A stretch of DNA of 64,000 nucleotides from an uncultured Schlesneria sp. GTDB lineage: Bacteria; Planctomycetota; Planctomycetia; Planctomycetales; Planctomycetaceae. Shown in pieces: positions 34,765 through 44,882 of the stretch; the stretch's first letter is position 1; every line of letters starts with the position of its first letter. The translations under genes were made by a program, and so were the position numbers. The DNA lies in the NCBI GenBank assembly GCA_903899985.1, contig CAIULL010000284.1:27723-91722 (forward strand), in the 5' to 3' direction. The notes beneath the pieces are model-generated. The model was given only the letters and a program-made list of their open reading frames with translations. It searched no databases and was not told where the DNA came from.

Positions 34765-36597
34765 ATGGGTTATCGTAGTCTCGAAGAAACTGTTGTTGAC
34801 CTGGAGCGACACAAGCATCTCGTGCGAATCGATGCCGAGATTGACCCGGTGCTGGAGGCGGCTGAAATTCAGCGGCGAGTCTACCTGGCGGGTGGCCCCG
34901 CTCTTTTGTTCGCTCGCGTTAAAGGCTGCCAGTTTCCTATGGTTTCCAATCTTTTCGGAACCATGGAACGAACCCGATTCATTTTTCGTGATTCGCTTGA
35001 AAACGTGCGAAAACTGGTCGAGCTGAAAATCGACCCCGGCCAACTTGCAAAAAATCCGTGGCGTTATCGCAGTCTTCCCGCCACGCTGTGGTCGATGTGG
35101 ACCCGACGCGTTCGGCGCGGGCCGGTAATCGAGAATGAAACGACACTCGACCAGCTTCCTCAATTGAAAAGCTGGCCCAATGACGGAGGGCCGTTTATCA
35201 CCCTGCCTCAAGTTTATTCCGAGCATCCTGATTTCCCCGGTTTTAAAAACTCAAACCTGGGAATGTATCGCGTTCAGATTGCTGGCAACGATTACGTTCC
35301 AAATCGCGAAGTCGGCCTGCATTACCAGATTCACCGAAGTATCGGCGTTCATCATGCTGCCGCAGTGCGAAGCGGCAAGAAATTACCGGTTAACATTTTC
35401 GTCGGTGGTCCACCGGCGATGACTCTGGCCGCCGTCATGCCCTTGCCCGAGGGGTTATCGGAACTGCTGTTTGCTGCGGCGCTTGGTCGTCGTCCCGTGA
35501 GAATGATTTCTCGTGGTGGCGAATTACCAATTTATGCCGATGCTGATTTCTGCATTGCGGGAACGATCGATCCATCACTCACAAAGCGAGAAGGACCTTT
35601 CGGCGATCACCTGGGTTATTACAGTTTGCAGCATGAATTCCCCTATCTGCAGGTCGATCATGTCTATCACCGAACCGGGGCTATCTGGCCATTTACTGTC
35701 GTGGGACGTCCGCCGCAGGAAGATACGTCATTTGGAGAGATCATCCATGAGATCACCGGCCCGATCATTCCTTCAGTGTTACCAGGTGTCAAAGCGATCC
35801 ACGCGGTCGACGCTGCCGGTGTTCACCCATTGCTTCTGGCAATTGGAAGTGAACGTTACGTCCCTTACGCAAGCACGCGTACGCCGCAGGAATTGTTGAC
35901 AACCGCGAACGCGATTCTTGGACAAGGCCAGTTGTCGCTGGCGAAATACTTATTCATTGTTGCCCACGAAGATCAGCCATCTCTCGATATCCACGATATC
36001 GCCGCTTACTTTCGACACGTGCTGGAACGAGTCGACTGGCGAAATGACCTGCATTTTCAGACACGAACGACGATTGATACGCTCGATTATTCCGGTAGCG
36101 GATTCAATCAGGGTTCCAAGGTGGTCATTGCCGCAGCCGGGGCCAAACGACGAGACCTCGGAAGAGAATTGCCGCCGGGGCTCTCCTTACCCGACGGTTA
36201 CCGCAATCCAAGGATCGCGATACCAGGCGTTCTGGTTGTCGAAGCCGCCACCATCAAGTCTGGCGGGCCACTAATCTCTCAGTTCTGCGCCGAGATGCGT
36301 CATCAAACGACGACATTCGAATCGTTCCCGCTGATTGTCGTCGTGGACGACAGCGAATTTGCCGCACGAACGCTTAACAACTGGCTTTGGGTGACGTTCA
36401 CACGATCAAATCCCGCAGCGGACATCGACGGTATCGACGCGAGTATGCACGAAAAGCACTGGGGCTGTCGCGGTCCGCTCGTGATCGACGCTCGAATCAA
36501 ACCGCATCACGCCCCGCCGCTGATCGAGGATCCACATGTTACACGGCGAGTCGATCAACTTGCCGCACCAGGCGGACCCTTACACGGCATCTTCTAA
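34765..36597 (+). CDS. ubiD: UbiD-family decarboxylase
   Basis: The 610-residue length matches the long UbiD class. The opening YRSLEETVVDLERHKHLVRI, the YRVQIAGNDYV...VGLHYQIHR segment (near residues 165-195), the GGPPAMTLAAVMPLPEG region (near 213-229) and the ERYVPYASTRTPQELLTTANAILGQGQLSLAKYL segment (near 367-400) are all family features. UbiD enzymes use prenylated FMN to decarboxylate aromatic or unsaturated acids, for example in ubiquinone or menaquinone synthesis. The prFMN synthase UbiX is not in the window, so the cofactor source and substrate are unresolved. A start two codons upstream is not available. Confidence 0.93.
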   Translation: MGYRSLEETVVDLERHKHLVRIDAEIDPVLEAAEIQRRVYLAGGPALLFARVKGCQFPMVSNLFGTMERTRFIFRDSLENVRKLVELKIDPGQLAKNPWRYRSLPATLWSMWTRRVRRGPVIENETTLDQLPQLKSWPNDGGPFITLPQVYSEHPDFPGFKNSNLGMYRVQIAGNDYVPNREVGLHYQIHRSIGVHHAAAVRSGKKLPVNIFVGGPPAMTLAAVMPLPEGLSELLFAAALGRRPVRMISRGGELPIYADADFCIAGTIDPSLTKREGPFGDHLGYYSLQHEFPYLQVDHVYHRTGAIWPFTVVGRPPQEDTSFGEIIHEITGPIIPSVLPGVKAIHAVDAAGVHPLLLAIGSERYVPYASTRTPQELLTTANAILGQGQLSLAKYLFIVAHEDQPSLDIHDIAAYFRHVLERVDWRNDLHFQTRTTIDTLDYSGSGFNQGSKVVIAAAGAKRRDLGRELPPGLSLPDGYRNPRIAIPGVLVVEAATIKSGGPLISQFCAEMRHQTTTFESFPLIVVVDDSEFAARTLNNWLWVTFTRSNPAADIDGIDASMHEKHWGCRGPLVIDARIKPHHAPPLIEDPHVTRRVDQLAAPGGPLHGIF

Positions 36598-37045
36598 CCT
36601 TGGGGTCGCGATCAAAAGTCCCTTCTTCGTTAAGGGCGACGACCTTGTCATTGAAAATGTTTTCTTCGTCTATCGGTGCGAAAGAGCCGCAGGCAACTTT
36701 CGATTTTTTCTTCAGGTGTTCTGAAAGAGATCCGATCACCTGATCCAATCGTTGCTGAGAGTTGCAAGGTTCAAGAAAGATACAACCGAGTCATGAAGCT
36801 GGCCCTGAAAGAAATCGCAAAACACGCTGAGCGACATGTTGAGAGGATTTACTCTCTGACCACAGAACGACACTTGAGATAACCAATGAGTCTGCTGGAG
36901 AGAAAGGGCATCCGATATGGCGACTGGATCAGAATGATAGAACGTGGCACCCAATTTACGGTGAAGTACGACCAGTCAAGACTGATGCTCAATCAACCCC
37001 ATGAAACGATTTTCAAATTGACCCACTACCGTAGTGGGGTAAATC
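36598..37045. other. Intergenic region without a clear gene
   Basis: This 448-bp region contains only short overlapping ORFs. One of 58 codons (ATG at 36886, stop ending at 37062, overlapping the start of the next gene) has no recognisable feature, and I do not call it a gene. No hairpin with a T tract is evident after ubiD. Confidence 0.45.
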
Positions 37046-37360
37046 ATGGGCGACTTCTTTAAGCCGTGGCGACGAAGCGTCGGCGTTGCGACGCTGGTGA
37101 TCGCATGCTGTATTCTTTGTCTGTGGGGAGCGAGTCATAACTTCCATATACCGTCGATTGAATGGATGCACGAACATCCAGTTAGTTTGCGCGACGGAGA
37201 AATCTTATTTCAAAAGATTACGTTCATTCACAAGGATGGTTCTCTCTTGCCGTTCATTAAGGTTGAATCGGAAACAACGGTTTCGTTATTGACAGTTGCG
37301 GCACCGCTGACGCTTCTCTCGGCGTATTTGTTGCTCAGCAAGCCACAGAAGCCGAAGTAG
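37046..37360 (+). CDS. Small planctomycete two-TM protein (MGDFFKPWRR type)
   Basis: This 104-residue protein has a basic N-terminus MGDFFKPWRRSVG, then a hydrophobic helix (ATLVIACCILCLWGA, about 15-29). A polar loop of about 50 residues and a second helix (LLTVAAPLTLLSAYLLLS, about 80-98) follow, with a basic tail. The opening FFKPWRR followed by one TM helix is, from memory, a recurrent small family in planctomycete genomes without known function. It stands alone with no neighbour suggesting a role. Confidence 0.65.
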   Translation: MGDFFKPWRRSVGVATLVIACCILCLWGASHNFHIPSIEWMHEHPVSLRDGEILFQKITFIHKDGSLLPFIKVESETTVSLLTVAAPLTLLSAYLLLSKPQKPK

Positions 37361-37400
37361 GGACCAACTCAGAGTTAGGACAGCACCAAAAGTTCTGACG

Positions 37401-37766
37401 TCAATCTGATGTGTTTGACGTCTGCTTGTTACATCGGCACCGTATGGCATCTCTAGACTTGTATTCTTGTGCCATCGAATGCAATTCACTTCCGAGGAAG
37501 CTCATTGGAAGCACGATGGTATTCACGAGAAACACTCGAATAGCCACCCCAATGATGAAAATGATGTCTTGATCGGGAGTGCCGTCCCAGTCAGGATCAT
37601 GGATTTCGGACTGAATCCACAGAAGATCGAGCGTTATCACGATCATGGTTATTATCATATGGCCGCAGAGGAAACCAAAATAACCTCCGCGACGCGATGC
37701 GATCAATGGGACGCTAGCAAATACGAGCCACCAGAAAATACCGTATGAAGTGAGTTGCAAGAGCAA
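37401..37766 (-). CDS. Hypothetical small membrane protein
   Basis: This 121-residue protein has three hydrophobic stretches: residues 5-22, 30-50 and 70-95. The polar loop EIHDPDWDGTPDQDIIF lies between the second and third. The reading is consistent with a real integral membrane protein, and its composition fits the two-strand gene style of the area, but I recognise no family. Its first 53 bp overlap the 3' end of the toxin-like gene in another frame. Confidence 0.5.
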   Translation of the reverse strand: MLLQLTSYGIFWWLVFASVPLIASRRGGYFGFLCGHMIITMIVITLDLLWIQSEIHDPDWDGTPDQDIIFIIGVAIRVFLVNTIVLPMSFLGSELHSMAQEYKSRDAIRCRCNKQTSNTSD

Positions 37767-38208
37767 ATTCTAACACCTTCCATGAAACGAACAGACCCAG
37801 CTTATCGCCGGGGTCGTTCGGTTTCGATGGCAATCTCAGAACTTCTCCGACTCTTCGATATTTAGCCTTGATCGAGGGCATCCCGAATTTCGTCGGAACC
37901 GAGCCGTCGTTTTTTTGCGCTCGTCGGATGCGGATGATTACTACGACGTCCGTTCGGATCGTATAAATCACCCGGAAAACGTAGGGCCGTTTTCCGAAGA
38001 GGAAGTCACGCAACTCAACCGGCGACTTTCCGTTTTCCGCTGAAAGAGGGCAGCGATCTGGGCGTTCGCTCAGTGTTTGTAATGCGGTGATGAATCGATG
38101 ATACCATCTTGCAGCAGCGATTGGTTCATGACCTGCCGCATACTGGTAGGCCTCTGCTAAATCGTTTCGGGCCAACGGACCAAGGACGACCCGATAGAGA
38201 TGACTCAT
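37714..38208 (-). CDS. RelE/ParE-family toxin with unusual C-terminal extension
   Basis: The protein has 164 residues. Residues 1 to about 103 read as a RelE/ParE toxin: YRVVLGPLARNDLAEAYQYAA, then the W-Y-x-x-F helix (AARWYHRFITALQTL), LRDFLFGKRPYVFRVIYTI, and the terminal strand VVVIIRIRRAQ. The family normally ends there at about 95-105 residues. The remaining 60 residues are basic, without family similarity, and overlap the neighbouring membrane-protein gene, suggesting loss of the original stop codon. The start overlaps the antitoxin stop (ATGA), as in a toxin-antitoxin operon. ParE-type toxins inhibit gyrase and RelE-type toxins cleave mRNA; the sequence does not decide. Confidence 0.85.
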   Translation of the reverse strand: MSHLYRVVLGPLARNDLAEAYQYAAGHEPIAAARWYHRFITALQTLSERPDRCPLSAENGKSPVELRDFLFGKRPYVFRVIYTIRTDVVVIIRIRRAQKNDGSVPTKFGMPSIKAKYRRVGEVLRLPSKPNDPGDKLGLFVSWKVLEFALATHFIRYFLVARIC

Positions 38209-38441
38209 GGCGGCGGAATCTGCAATTTGGAGCGTAATTCCGCGTCAGCAACATCCAGTGGAATCCACGTCTCCGGATGATCGATCGCTGCCAACCCTTC
38301 TTCAATCGCAGCCCAATCATCGTCAGACTCACTCAACGACGCTAACGCATTGCGAAGCAGTTCGTCTTCAGAGGCATAATGACCCGTCGACAGCTTTTGT
38401 CGAAAAATTGCTTCGGTCTGAGCGCTGACTTGAAGTTCCAT
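38205..38441 (-). CDS. ParD-like antitoxin
   Basis: The 78-residue protein has an N-terminal ribbon-helix-helix-like pattern: a beta strand MELQVSAQTEAIFRQKL, then helices around YASEDELLRNALASL. An acidic C-terminal segment (DDDWAAIEEGLAAIDHPETW) would wrap the toxin. The gene precedes the RelE/ParE toxin with a 4-bp overlap, the standard order for an antitoxin that also represses its own operon. A palindromic operator is not obvious in the 80 bp upstream. Confidence 0.8.
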   Translation of the reverse strand: MELQVSAQTEAIFRQKLSTGHYASEDELLRNALASLSESDDDWAAIEEGLAAIDHPETWIPLDVADAELRSKLQIPPP

Positions 38442-38521
38442 GAGATTCTCCCGGCTCCGGTCCTTGGGATTTCCTCAAAGATCGTATCATCGGCCCTGGA
38501 AATATGCGACATAAGCCTGTG

Positions 38522-39367
38522 CTACTCGCCCAGGATTTCTCTGGCGATTCGCTTCAAGGCATCGCTTTCGATTTGTCGGACGCGTTCGCGCGTCAGGCCC
38601 AGCAGTTCACCGATTTCTTTCAGCGTCTTTGGTTCTGCATCATCAAGGCCGAATCGCATTCGCAGAATTGATGCCTCGCGTGGGTCCATCGTTTCGAGAA
38701 TTCGATAGACGTGCTTCAAATTGTCTGCGTCAAGCAAATCGTCTTCAGGCCCCTTCGTCCGCTGATCGGCGACCATTTCACTCATCTGCCAGCCACCGTC
38801 GTCATCATCCGTCTGGGGTGTCGACATATAAAGGTCGATAGCTGTCTTGACGATACTCAGCTTCTTTTTGGGAAGTCCCAGTTCCTTAGCGACCTCTTCC
38901 TGAGTCGGTGCGCGACCCAGTTCATTGTCCAGCTTGGCAGTGGCGCGTCGCCATTTGGTCAGCAATTCCACCATGTAAGCGGGAATACGAATCGTCTTTC
39001 CCGTGTTGATCAACGCCCGTTTGATCGACTGCTTGATCCAATAGCTGGCGTACGTACTGAAGCGGGTGTTCATGTCCGGGTCGAAACCCTCGACGGCTCG
39101 CAATAGCCCCAGGTTTCCCTCTTCGATCAGGTCCTGCAGCGGCAATCCCCGATTGGCGTAGGCCCGGGCGATATTGACGACTAGTCGCAAGTTTGCGCGA
39201 ACCATGCGATCGCGAGCATCGAGATCTCCCAATTCAATCCGTCGTGCAAGCTCTTTCTCTTCGTTCGCCGTTAATAACGACGTTTCGTTGATTTCACGAA
39301 GATAAGTCTCGAGCGGGGTTTGGGAGGCGGATGAAGTCTCGCGAAATCTGGTGGTCGTTTTAGCCAT
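38522..39367 (-). CDS. RNA polymerase sigma factor of the primary (RpoD/SigA) type
   Basis: I start at the ATG at 39367 (281 residues). The frame is open a further 75 codons, but that stretch has no sigma similarity and includes the upstream terminator region. Region 1.2 is TPLETYLREINETSLLT. Regions 2.1-2.4 include LRLVVNIARAYANRGLPLQDLIEEGNLGL and the FSTYASYWIKQSIKRAL core. Region 3 follows, and region 4.2 is LKEIGELLGLTRERVRQIESDALKRI. Region 1.1 is absent. The full set of core and -10/-35 recognition elements indicates a group 1 or 2 sigma factor. It lies downstream of rpsA but beyond a strong terminator. Confidence 0.93.
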   Translation of the reverse strand: MAKTTTRFRETSSASQTPLETYLREINETSLLTANEEKELARRIELGDLDARDRMVRANLRLVVNIARAYANRGLPLQDLIEEGNLGLLRAVEGFDPDMNTRFSTYASYWIKQSIKRALINTGKTIRIPAYMVELLTKWRRATAKLDNELGRAPTQEEVAKELGLPKKKLSIVKTAIDLYMSTPQTDDDDGGWQMSEMVADQRTKGPEDDLLDADNLKHVYRILETMDPREASILRMRFGLDDAEPKTLKEIGELLGLTRERVRQIESDALKRIAREILGE

Positions 39368-39540
39368 CGTAAGTTTCTGCCGTTGAGGAGTGTCATTAGG
39401 TTCAAGACGCCACCTCCTGTGGCAAAAATAGTGCGGCTGAATACCAACCCACAGTTTCTTTATCGGTAATGACCAGCGGAAAACTCGACGTAAGGCAACT
39501 TGAACGATCGTTTCGGTCAGATAAACCTGGCAAAATGCGC

Positions 39541-39586
39541 AAAAAAACGGCCCTTCGGGTGATACCGAAGGGCCGTCGTTTTTTTT
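39541..39586 (-). terminator. Bidirectional-looking terminator after rpsA
   Basis: A perfect 12-bp stem (ACGGCCCTTCGG at 39547-39558 with CCGAAGGGCCGT at 39565-39576) has T tracts on both sides: eight on the plus strand (39579-39586) and six to seven on the minus strand. It lies 67 bp after the rpsA stop and would end the rpsA transcript. Confidence 0.9.
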
Positions 39587-39652
39587 GAACAAATTTCGTT
39601 CAACGGGCTTGACATCGGAAAAATGTTAAGCCGATTTCAAAATCTCAGAGGA

Positions 39653-41455
<1,803 letters not shown>

Positions 41456-42007
41456 GCTATTCCTGCTGTACTGTTGCGGTGATGGTCAAGGACGCCTCGA
41501 ATCACCACCGTGGAACTCAGATGCGAAGAGTCGCGACCGTCGTTCCAGGAAAAAAAGACAACTCAACACTGCCGACGAGGAACATCCGCGCCATCCCACA
41601 GAGTCGAAGGGGGCGAATTCTAGCAGAGAAACAGGGATTCAGGCTAGTGGAAAGGGGCCGAAACTAGCCTCCGAACACCACTCTCTTGAGTTTTTTTCGC
41701 CGGAAAAACGATTTTCTTCTGCCTTGGGTGTCGTCGGTCGTGTCGGCAGCAATTGCAGGCCGATGCCGATGGCACAGATCTTCGGTCCTTCAGCCAGCAT
41801 TTCAGCAACGTTGTCAGCGAGCTGGGATTCCCTCTCTTGAGGAACTTGACGTTTTGAGCATCGCCAAAGTTCCTCGGTTTCATGGAGCGGGAACTCCAGG
41901 CAAACCGCTTGTAGCGGTTCTCGATAGTCAAAAGCTGAAATCACCAGAAGGATAACAATCGGTCTGCGATGGTGATTGAAAGAAATTTTCGCAATTTTGC
42001 CGTAAAA
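41456..42007. other. rpsA upstream region containing a conserved hairpin element
   Basis: This 552-bp region between rpsA and the glycosyltransferase gene holds no supportable gene; overlapping short ORFs on both strands conflict. It contains the conserved multi-hairpin element at 41840-41919 (separate entry). The rpsA promoter should lie between this element and 41455, but I cannot place it. Confidence 0.5.
41840..41919 (-). ncRNA. Candidate structured RNA element, copy A
   Basis: Read on the minus strand there are three hairpins. The first is AACCGCT(ACA)AGCGGTT (41919-41903). The second is GGAG(6 nt)CTCC (41897-41884). The third, after a 9-nt spacer ATGAAACCG, is AGGAACTT(19 nt)AAGTTCCT (41874-41840). 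The second and third hairpins, the 9-nt spacer and the preceding AGCGGTTTGYCT are repeated at 51924-51991 on the plus strand with different loop sequences. Strand choice is uncertain because the stems are palindromic. It could be a leader or small RNA, or a palindromic mobile element. Confidence 0.5.
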
Positions 42008-43042
42008 CTAGTGCTTTTGCTTCGGCACACCGTAGGCGGCCTGTGCCTGGCTGGTGACAAAGGATGATCGCTTCCCGTCAAAACAACGCCGGAGCAAAGA
42101 CGCTCTCAGTTTGATCGTCGCGGAAAACAGGTGAATCAGCGCGGAGAAATGACGATGTCTTGCGAGTGAGATTGATTCTCGGCCAATCGTGGCGAAGGTA
42201 AGAAAAATCGCTTTGGGAAGCGACGATCGCTGATGATAAAAATGCAGCATGCTTTCGACTTTTTGTTCCCATCTCCATGACTCTGATTTTGATGCCCGGG
42301 CACCGTCATTCATGTCGTGCCAGATGACTGCATCTGGCACGCACCAGACCTGCCAGCCTGCCTGTATCATCCGCGTGCAGAGATCGATGTCTTCATAGTA
42401 CATGAAGAATCCCGGATCAAACGAACCGACGTTACGGAGCGCAGCAACGCGTAACAACATTCCGTGCCCCCAGACGTAATCGACCTGAATTGGGGGTTGT
42501 TGCTTGTTGGAGTCCTCCAGGCCACTATCAGGAATCCGTTGCCACAACGGCAACCACGTTCGCCAGGCTCCTCCATAAAGTAAGCGTGGAGATCCGTTGG
42601 GCATGGGGAGCGTTGAGAGTGTCTTGGGACCAACGACACCAGCTTGAGGTGAGTGGTCCGCAAAGGTGACCAGTCGTTCAATCATCTCCGGGGCGACCGT
42701 CGTGTCCTGGTTGATCAGAAGTACGAAGGAGTCATGTCGTTGCATCGCGATTTCGATTCCGCGATTGCAGGCGGCACCAAATCCGGCGTTTTCAGGATTC
42801 CGCTGTACTTCCACCGCCGCAAATAAATCTTCGGCCTTCTCAATTGAACCATCGGTCGATGCGTTATCCACGATCAGGATTTTCATCGACTTGGATGTAC
42901 TGGCTTGTAACGATCTGATGCAGTCGAGAAGCCTGTCTCCGCCTTGATACGCAGGGATGACCACCGTCACAGAACTTGGGTCGACCTCTGCTGCTGTCGC
43001 AGGACACGCTGAAACGGGAGAAAGTGTTGATTCCTCGGACAT
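42008..43042 (-). CDS. Family 2 glycosyltransferase (rhamnosyltransferase-like)
   Basis: This 344-residue protein has the GT-A fold order. VTVVIPAYQGGDRLLDCIRSL (near residue 24) is the nucleotide-sugar start, then ILIVDNASTDGS (near 54), NPENAGFGAACNRGIE (near 82) and the DxD-like INQDTT (near 109). YYEDIDLCTRMIQAGW (near 215) is the acceptor or catalytic region with the ED pair, typical of WbbL-like rhamnosyltransferases. The C-terminal 90 residues are basic and partly hydrophobic, suggesting membrane association. It shares one base with the upstream TylF-like methyltransferase gene, so the two are coupled. The role is synthesis of a surface glycan. Confidence 0.9.
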   Translation of the reverse strand: MSEESTLSPVSACPATAAEVDPSSVTVVIPAYQGGDRLLDCIRSLQASTSKSMKILIVDNASTDGSIEKAEDLFAAVEVQRNPENAGFGAACNRGIEIAMQRHDSFVLLINQDTTVAPEMIERLVTFADHSPQAGVVGPKTLSTLPMPNGSPRLLYGGAWRTWLPLWQRIPDSGLEDSNKQQPPIQVDYVWGHGMLLRVAALRNVGSFDPGFFMYYEDIDLCTRMIQAGWQVWCVPDAVIWHDMNDGARASKSESWRWEQKVESMLHFYHQRSSLPKAIFLTFATIGRESISLARHRHFSALIHLFSATIKLRASLLRRCFDGKRSSFVTSQAQAAYGVPKQKH

Positions 43043-43869
43043 TACTTGCGATCCCGTGATTTAAATCGACGCCAGTAAACACCACTCGCGTCAATCGTGA
43101 TAACTTCGTCACTAATCCCGTTTGAAACGCGGAAGTCGTTCACCGCCTGTTGGCAGGCCGGGATCAACCAGTAGTCGTCGACAATCACATACCCACCGTC
43201 AGAAACTTTTGGATAGAGATTCACCAGAGTATCCATGGTTGACTCGTACATGTCTCCGTCCAGTCGAAGCACGGCGAGCTGTTCGATCGGTGCATTCGGA
43301 AGTGTTTCGCTGAAAAAACCGCGCAGAAACCTCACTTGACTGTCGAGCAAATCATATTTCTGGAAATTTCTCTGCACTTCCTCGAGGGAAACGGCTAACT
43401 GAGGAAATTCATGGAGTCGTGATGTTTTGTCGGCAGGATATTTTTTGACATCAGGTGCGGGCAAACCTTTGAACGAATCGGCAAGCCAGACGACGCGGTC
43501 GGTGATTCCATAAGCCTTCAAAATCGCCCGCATGAAAATACTTGCTCCTCCTCGCCATACACCCGCCTCCAGCAAGTCCCCTGGGATTTTCTCTTGAATG
43601 ACGCTTTCGACACACTTCCTCAAGTTGTTCATTCGGTGGACGCCGATCATCGAATGGGCTTTGGTCGGCCACGCAAGCCCTTCGTCTCGGGTTGCCGTAT
43701 CATATGACTGTTTTTTAATCCAGAAACGATCGCCGCCGGACAGTTTATTCGCAATCTTTTGTATCAACGTTGTCGGGGGAAGAATATGGTGCGATTCGTC
43801 TTCATAAATGGAATTTAATAAACACCGCTTAATCAGATCGAGATAGAGGTCTGTCGCTACACTCTCCAT
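43042..43869 (-). CDS. TylF/MycF-type O-methyltransferase
   Basis: The 275-residue protein matches the macrocin O-methyltransferase family. GDLLEAGVWRGGASIFMRAIL (near residue 96) is the SAM site, then WLADSFKGLPAPD (near 132), RLDGDMYESTMDTL (near 228) with metal-binding Asp residues, and GGYVIVDDYW (near 247), the second Asp pair. Such enzymes methylate sugar hydroxyls in a metal-dependent manner. Adjacent to a glycosyltransferase and two other methyltransferases, it probably modifies a cell-surface or secondary-metabolite sugar. The 120 bp upstream are strikingly AT-rich compared with the surroundings. Confidence 0.9.
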   Translation of the reverse strand: MESVATDLYLDLIKRCLLNSIYEDESHHILPPTTLIQKIANKLSGGDRFWIKKQSYDTATRDEGLAWPTKAHSMIGVHRMNNLRKCVESVIQEKIPGDLLEAGVWRGGASIFMRAILKAYGITDRVVWLADSFKGLPAPDVKKYPADKTSRLHEFPQLAVSLEEVQRNFQKYDLLDSQVRFLRGFFSETLPNAPIEQLAVLRLDGDMYESTMDTLVNLYPKVSDGGYVIVDDYWLIPACQQAVNDFRVSNGISDEVITIDASGVYWRRFKSRDRK

Positions 43870-43989
43870 GAATCATCCTATCTCAAGTGAATTATTTATA
43901 AATAGTATTAATTGTGTTGGAAAAACATCTTAATATGGAGTCGCTTTGACAGTCATCTTTACTTGATACTTATTCAATAGGGTAAGTCG

Positions 43990-44829
43990 CTAAAGATGCT
44001 CAACGACGGGCAAGGCGCGATTCTTATTTCTGTAAATCACGATAATCGAATCAAAAAAACGAATTTCTTCAATTTCACTGCCGATACGTGGCACGGATAT
44101 CGCGGACAGTCGCTGCGGATTTCCGGATGCAAATACGTCAATTCCAGATTGTCCCCAGTAGTGGGAATGTGAATAATCAACGAGATCCTTACAGAGGTCG
44201 ATGAACGAATATTTCTGATCGCGCCAGTGTCCCCAAAAATTTGTATGTGTGTCTTCCACAAAATAGACTCCGCGATCAGTCAGTCCGTTCAGGAACGCGT
44301 AGTCAAAAGTCTTGACCATGTCCGAGCATAAGTGACTGCCGTCATCGAGAATCACGTCGAACGGGCCAAATTCTTGAATCACCCGTTGTAGAAATGCGGT
44401 ATCCGACTGGTCACCGATTCTCACGTAGATCTTTGAATCCGAGTTTTCAAACTGGACACAGGTTGGATCAATGTCAATTCCTAAAATGACCGAGTCGGGG
44501 TGAAAATATCGCTTCCACATTTGTAGTGAACTTCCGTGATACACACCGATTTCAAGAAAACGGATCGGCCGTGTTCGGAACTCACCCAGGATTCGTTCAT
44601 AAATTGGAAAATAGTGGAGCCACTTAAACCCATTTGGAATGCTGCGCCAGATTTCAAATAACTCACCCTGAGGGTGGGTGGCAGAAGTTTCTTTGTACTT
44701 CGGCAGAGGTTGAAGTGATGCTGCGCTCAAATAACGAGATATGCGACGAGGCCGCTGATACCGTAGTCTCAGCCGACGAAGCCAGGACATGACCCGGTTG
44801 CTCCACGATAGGACTTGCTGTTGCGTCAT
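43990..44829 (-). CDS. Class I SAM-dependent methyltransferase (CmcI/rhamnosyl O-methyltransferase-like)
   Basis: I choose the ATG at 44829 (279 residues), which has a strong AAGGGGG ribosome binding site 5 bases upstream. The longer frame to 44886 would overlap the preceding gene. The SAM motif is IRFLEIGVYHGSSLQMWKRYF (near residue 90), followed by ILGIDIDPTCV (near 118) and DVILDDGSHLCSDMV (near 157-171). The last is the usual Asp pair of glycan methyltransferases. VYFVEDTHTNFWGHW (near 190) is also typical. The N-terminus is basic. It is part of a minus-strand cluster of three methyltransferases and one glycosyltransferase. Confidence 0.85.
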   Translation of the reverse strand: MTQQQVLSWSNRVMSWLRRLRLRYQRPRRISRYLSAASLQPLPKYKETSATHPQGELFEIWRSIPNGFKWLHYFPIYERILGEFRTRPIRFLEIGVYHGSSLQMWKRYFHPDSVILGIDIDPTCVQFENSDSKIYVRIGDQSDTAFLQRVIQEFGPFDVILDDGSHLCSDMVKTFDYAFLNGLTDRGVYFVEDTHTNFWGHWRDQKYSFIDLCKDLVDYSHSHYWGQSGIDVFASGNPQRLSAISVPRIGSEIEEIRFFDSIIVIYRNKNRALPVVEHL

Positions 44830-44882
44830 TAATTCCCCCTTTGTTGCTCTCGTCAGTTGCATCACCGATTTCTGAAATCGAT

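Noticed and set aside
34612..35226. 204-codon minus frame overlapping the ubiD start
   Set aside because: It is antisense to conserved UbiD N-terminal sequence with no domain of its own.
38522..39592. Sigma factor start 75 codons further upstream
   Set aside because: The extra sequence has no sigma similarity and includes the terminator hairpin; the ATG at 39367 gives the normal N-terminus.
41639..41955. Short minus-strand ORFs over the conserved hairpin element, with a similar peptide (AVCLE...LH..EEL) in the plus-strand ORF at 51909
   Set aside because: The peptide similarity exists, but the frames diverge after the third loop by one base, and stems and spacing rather than codons are conserved, so I favour an RNA or DNA element over a protein.
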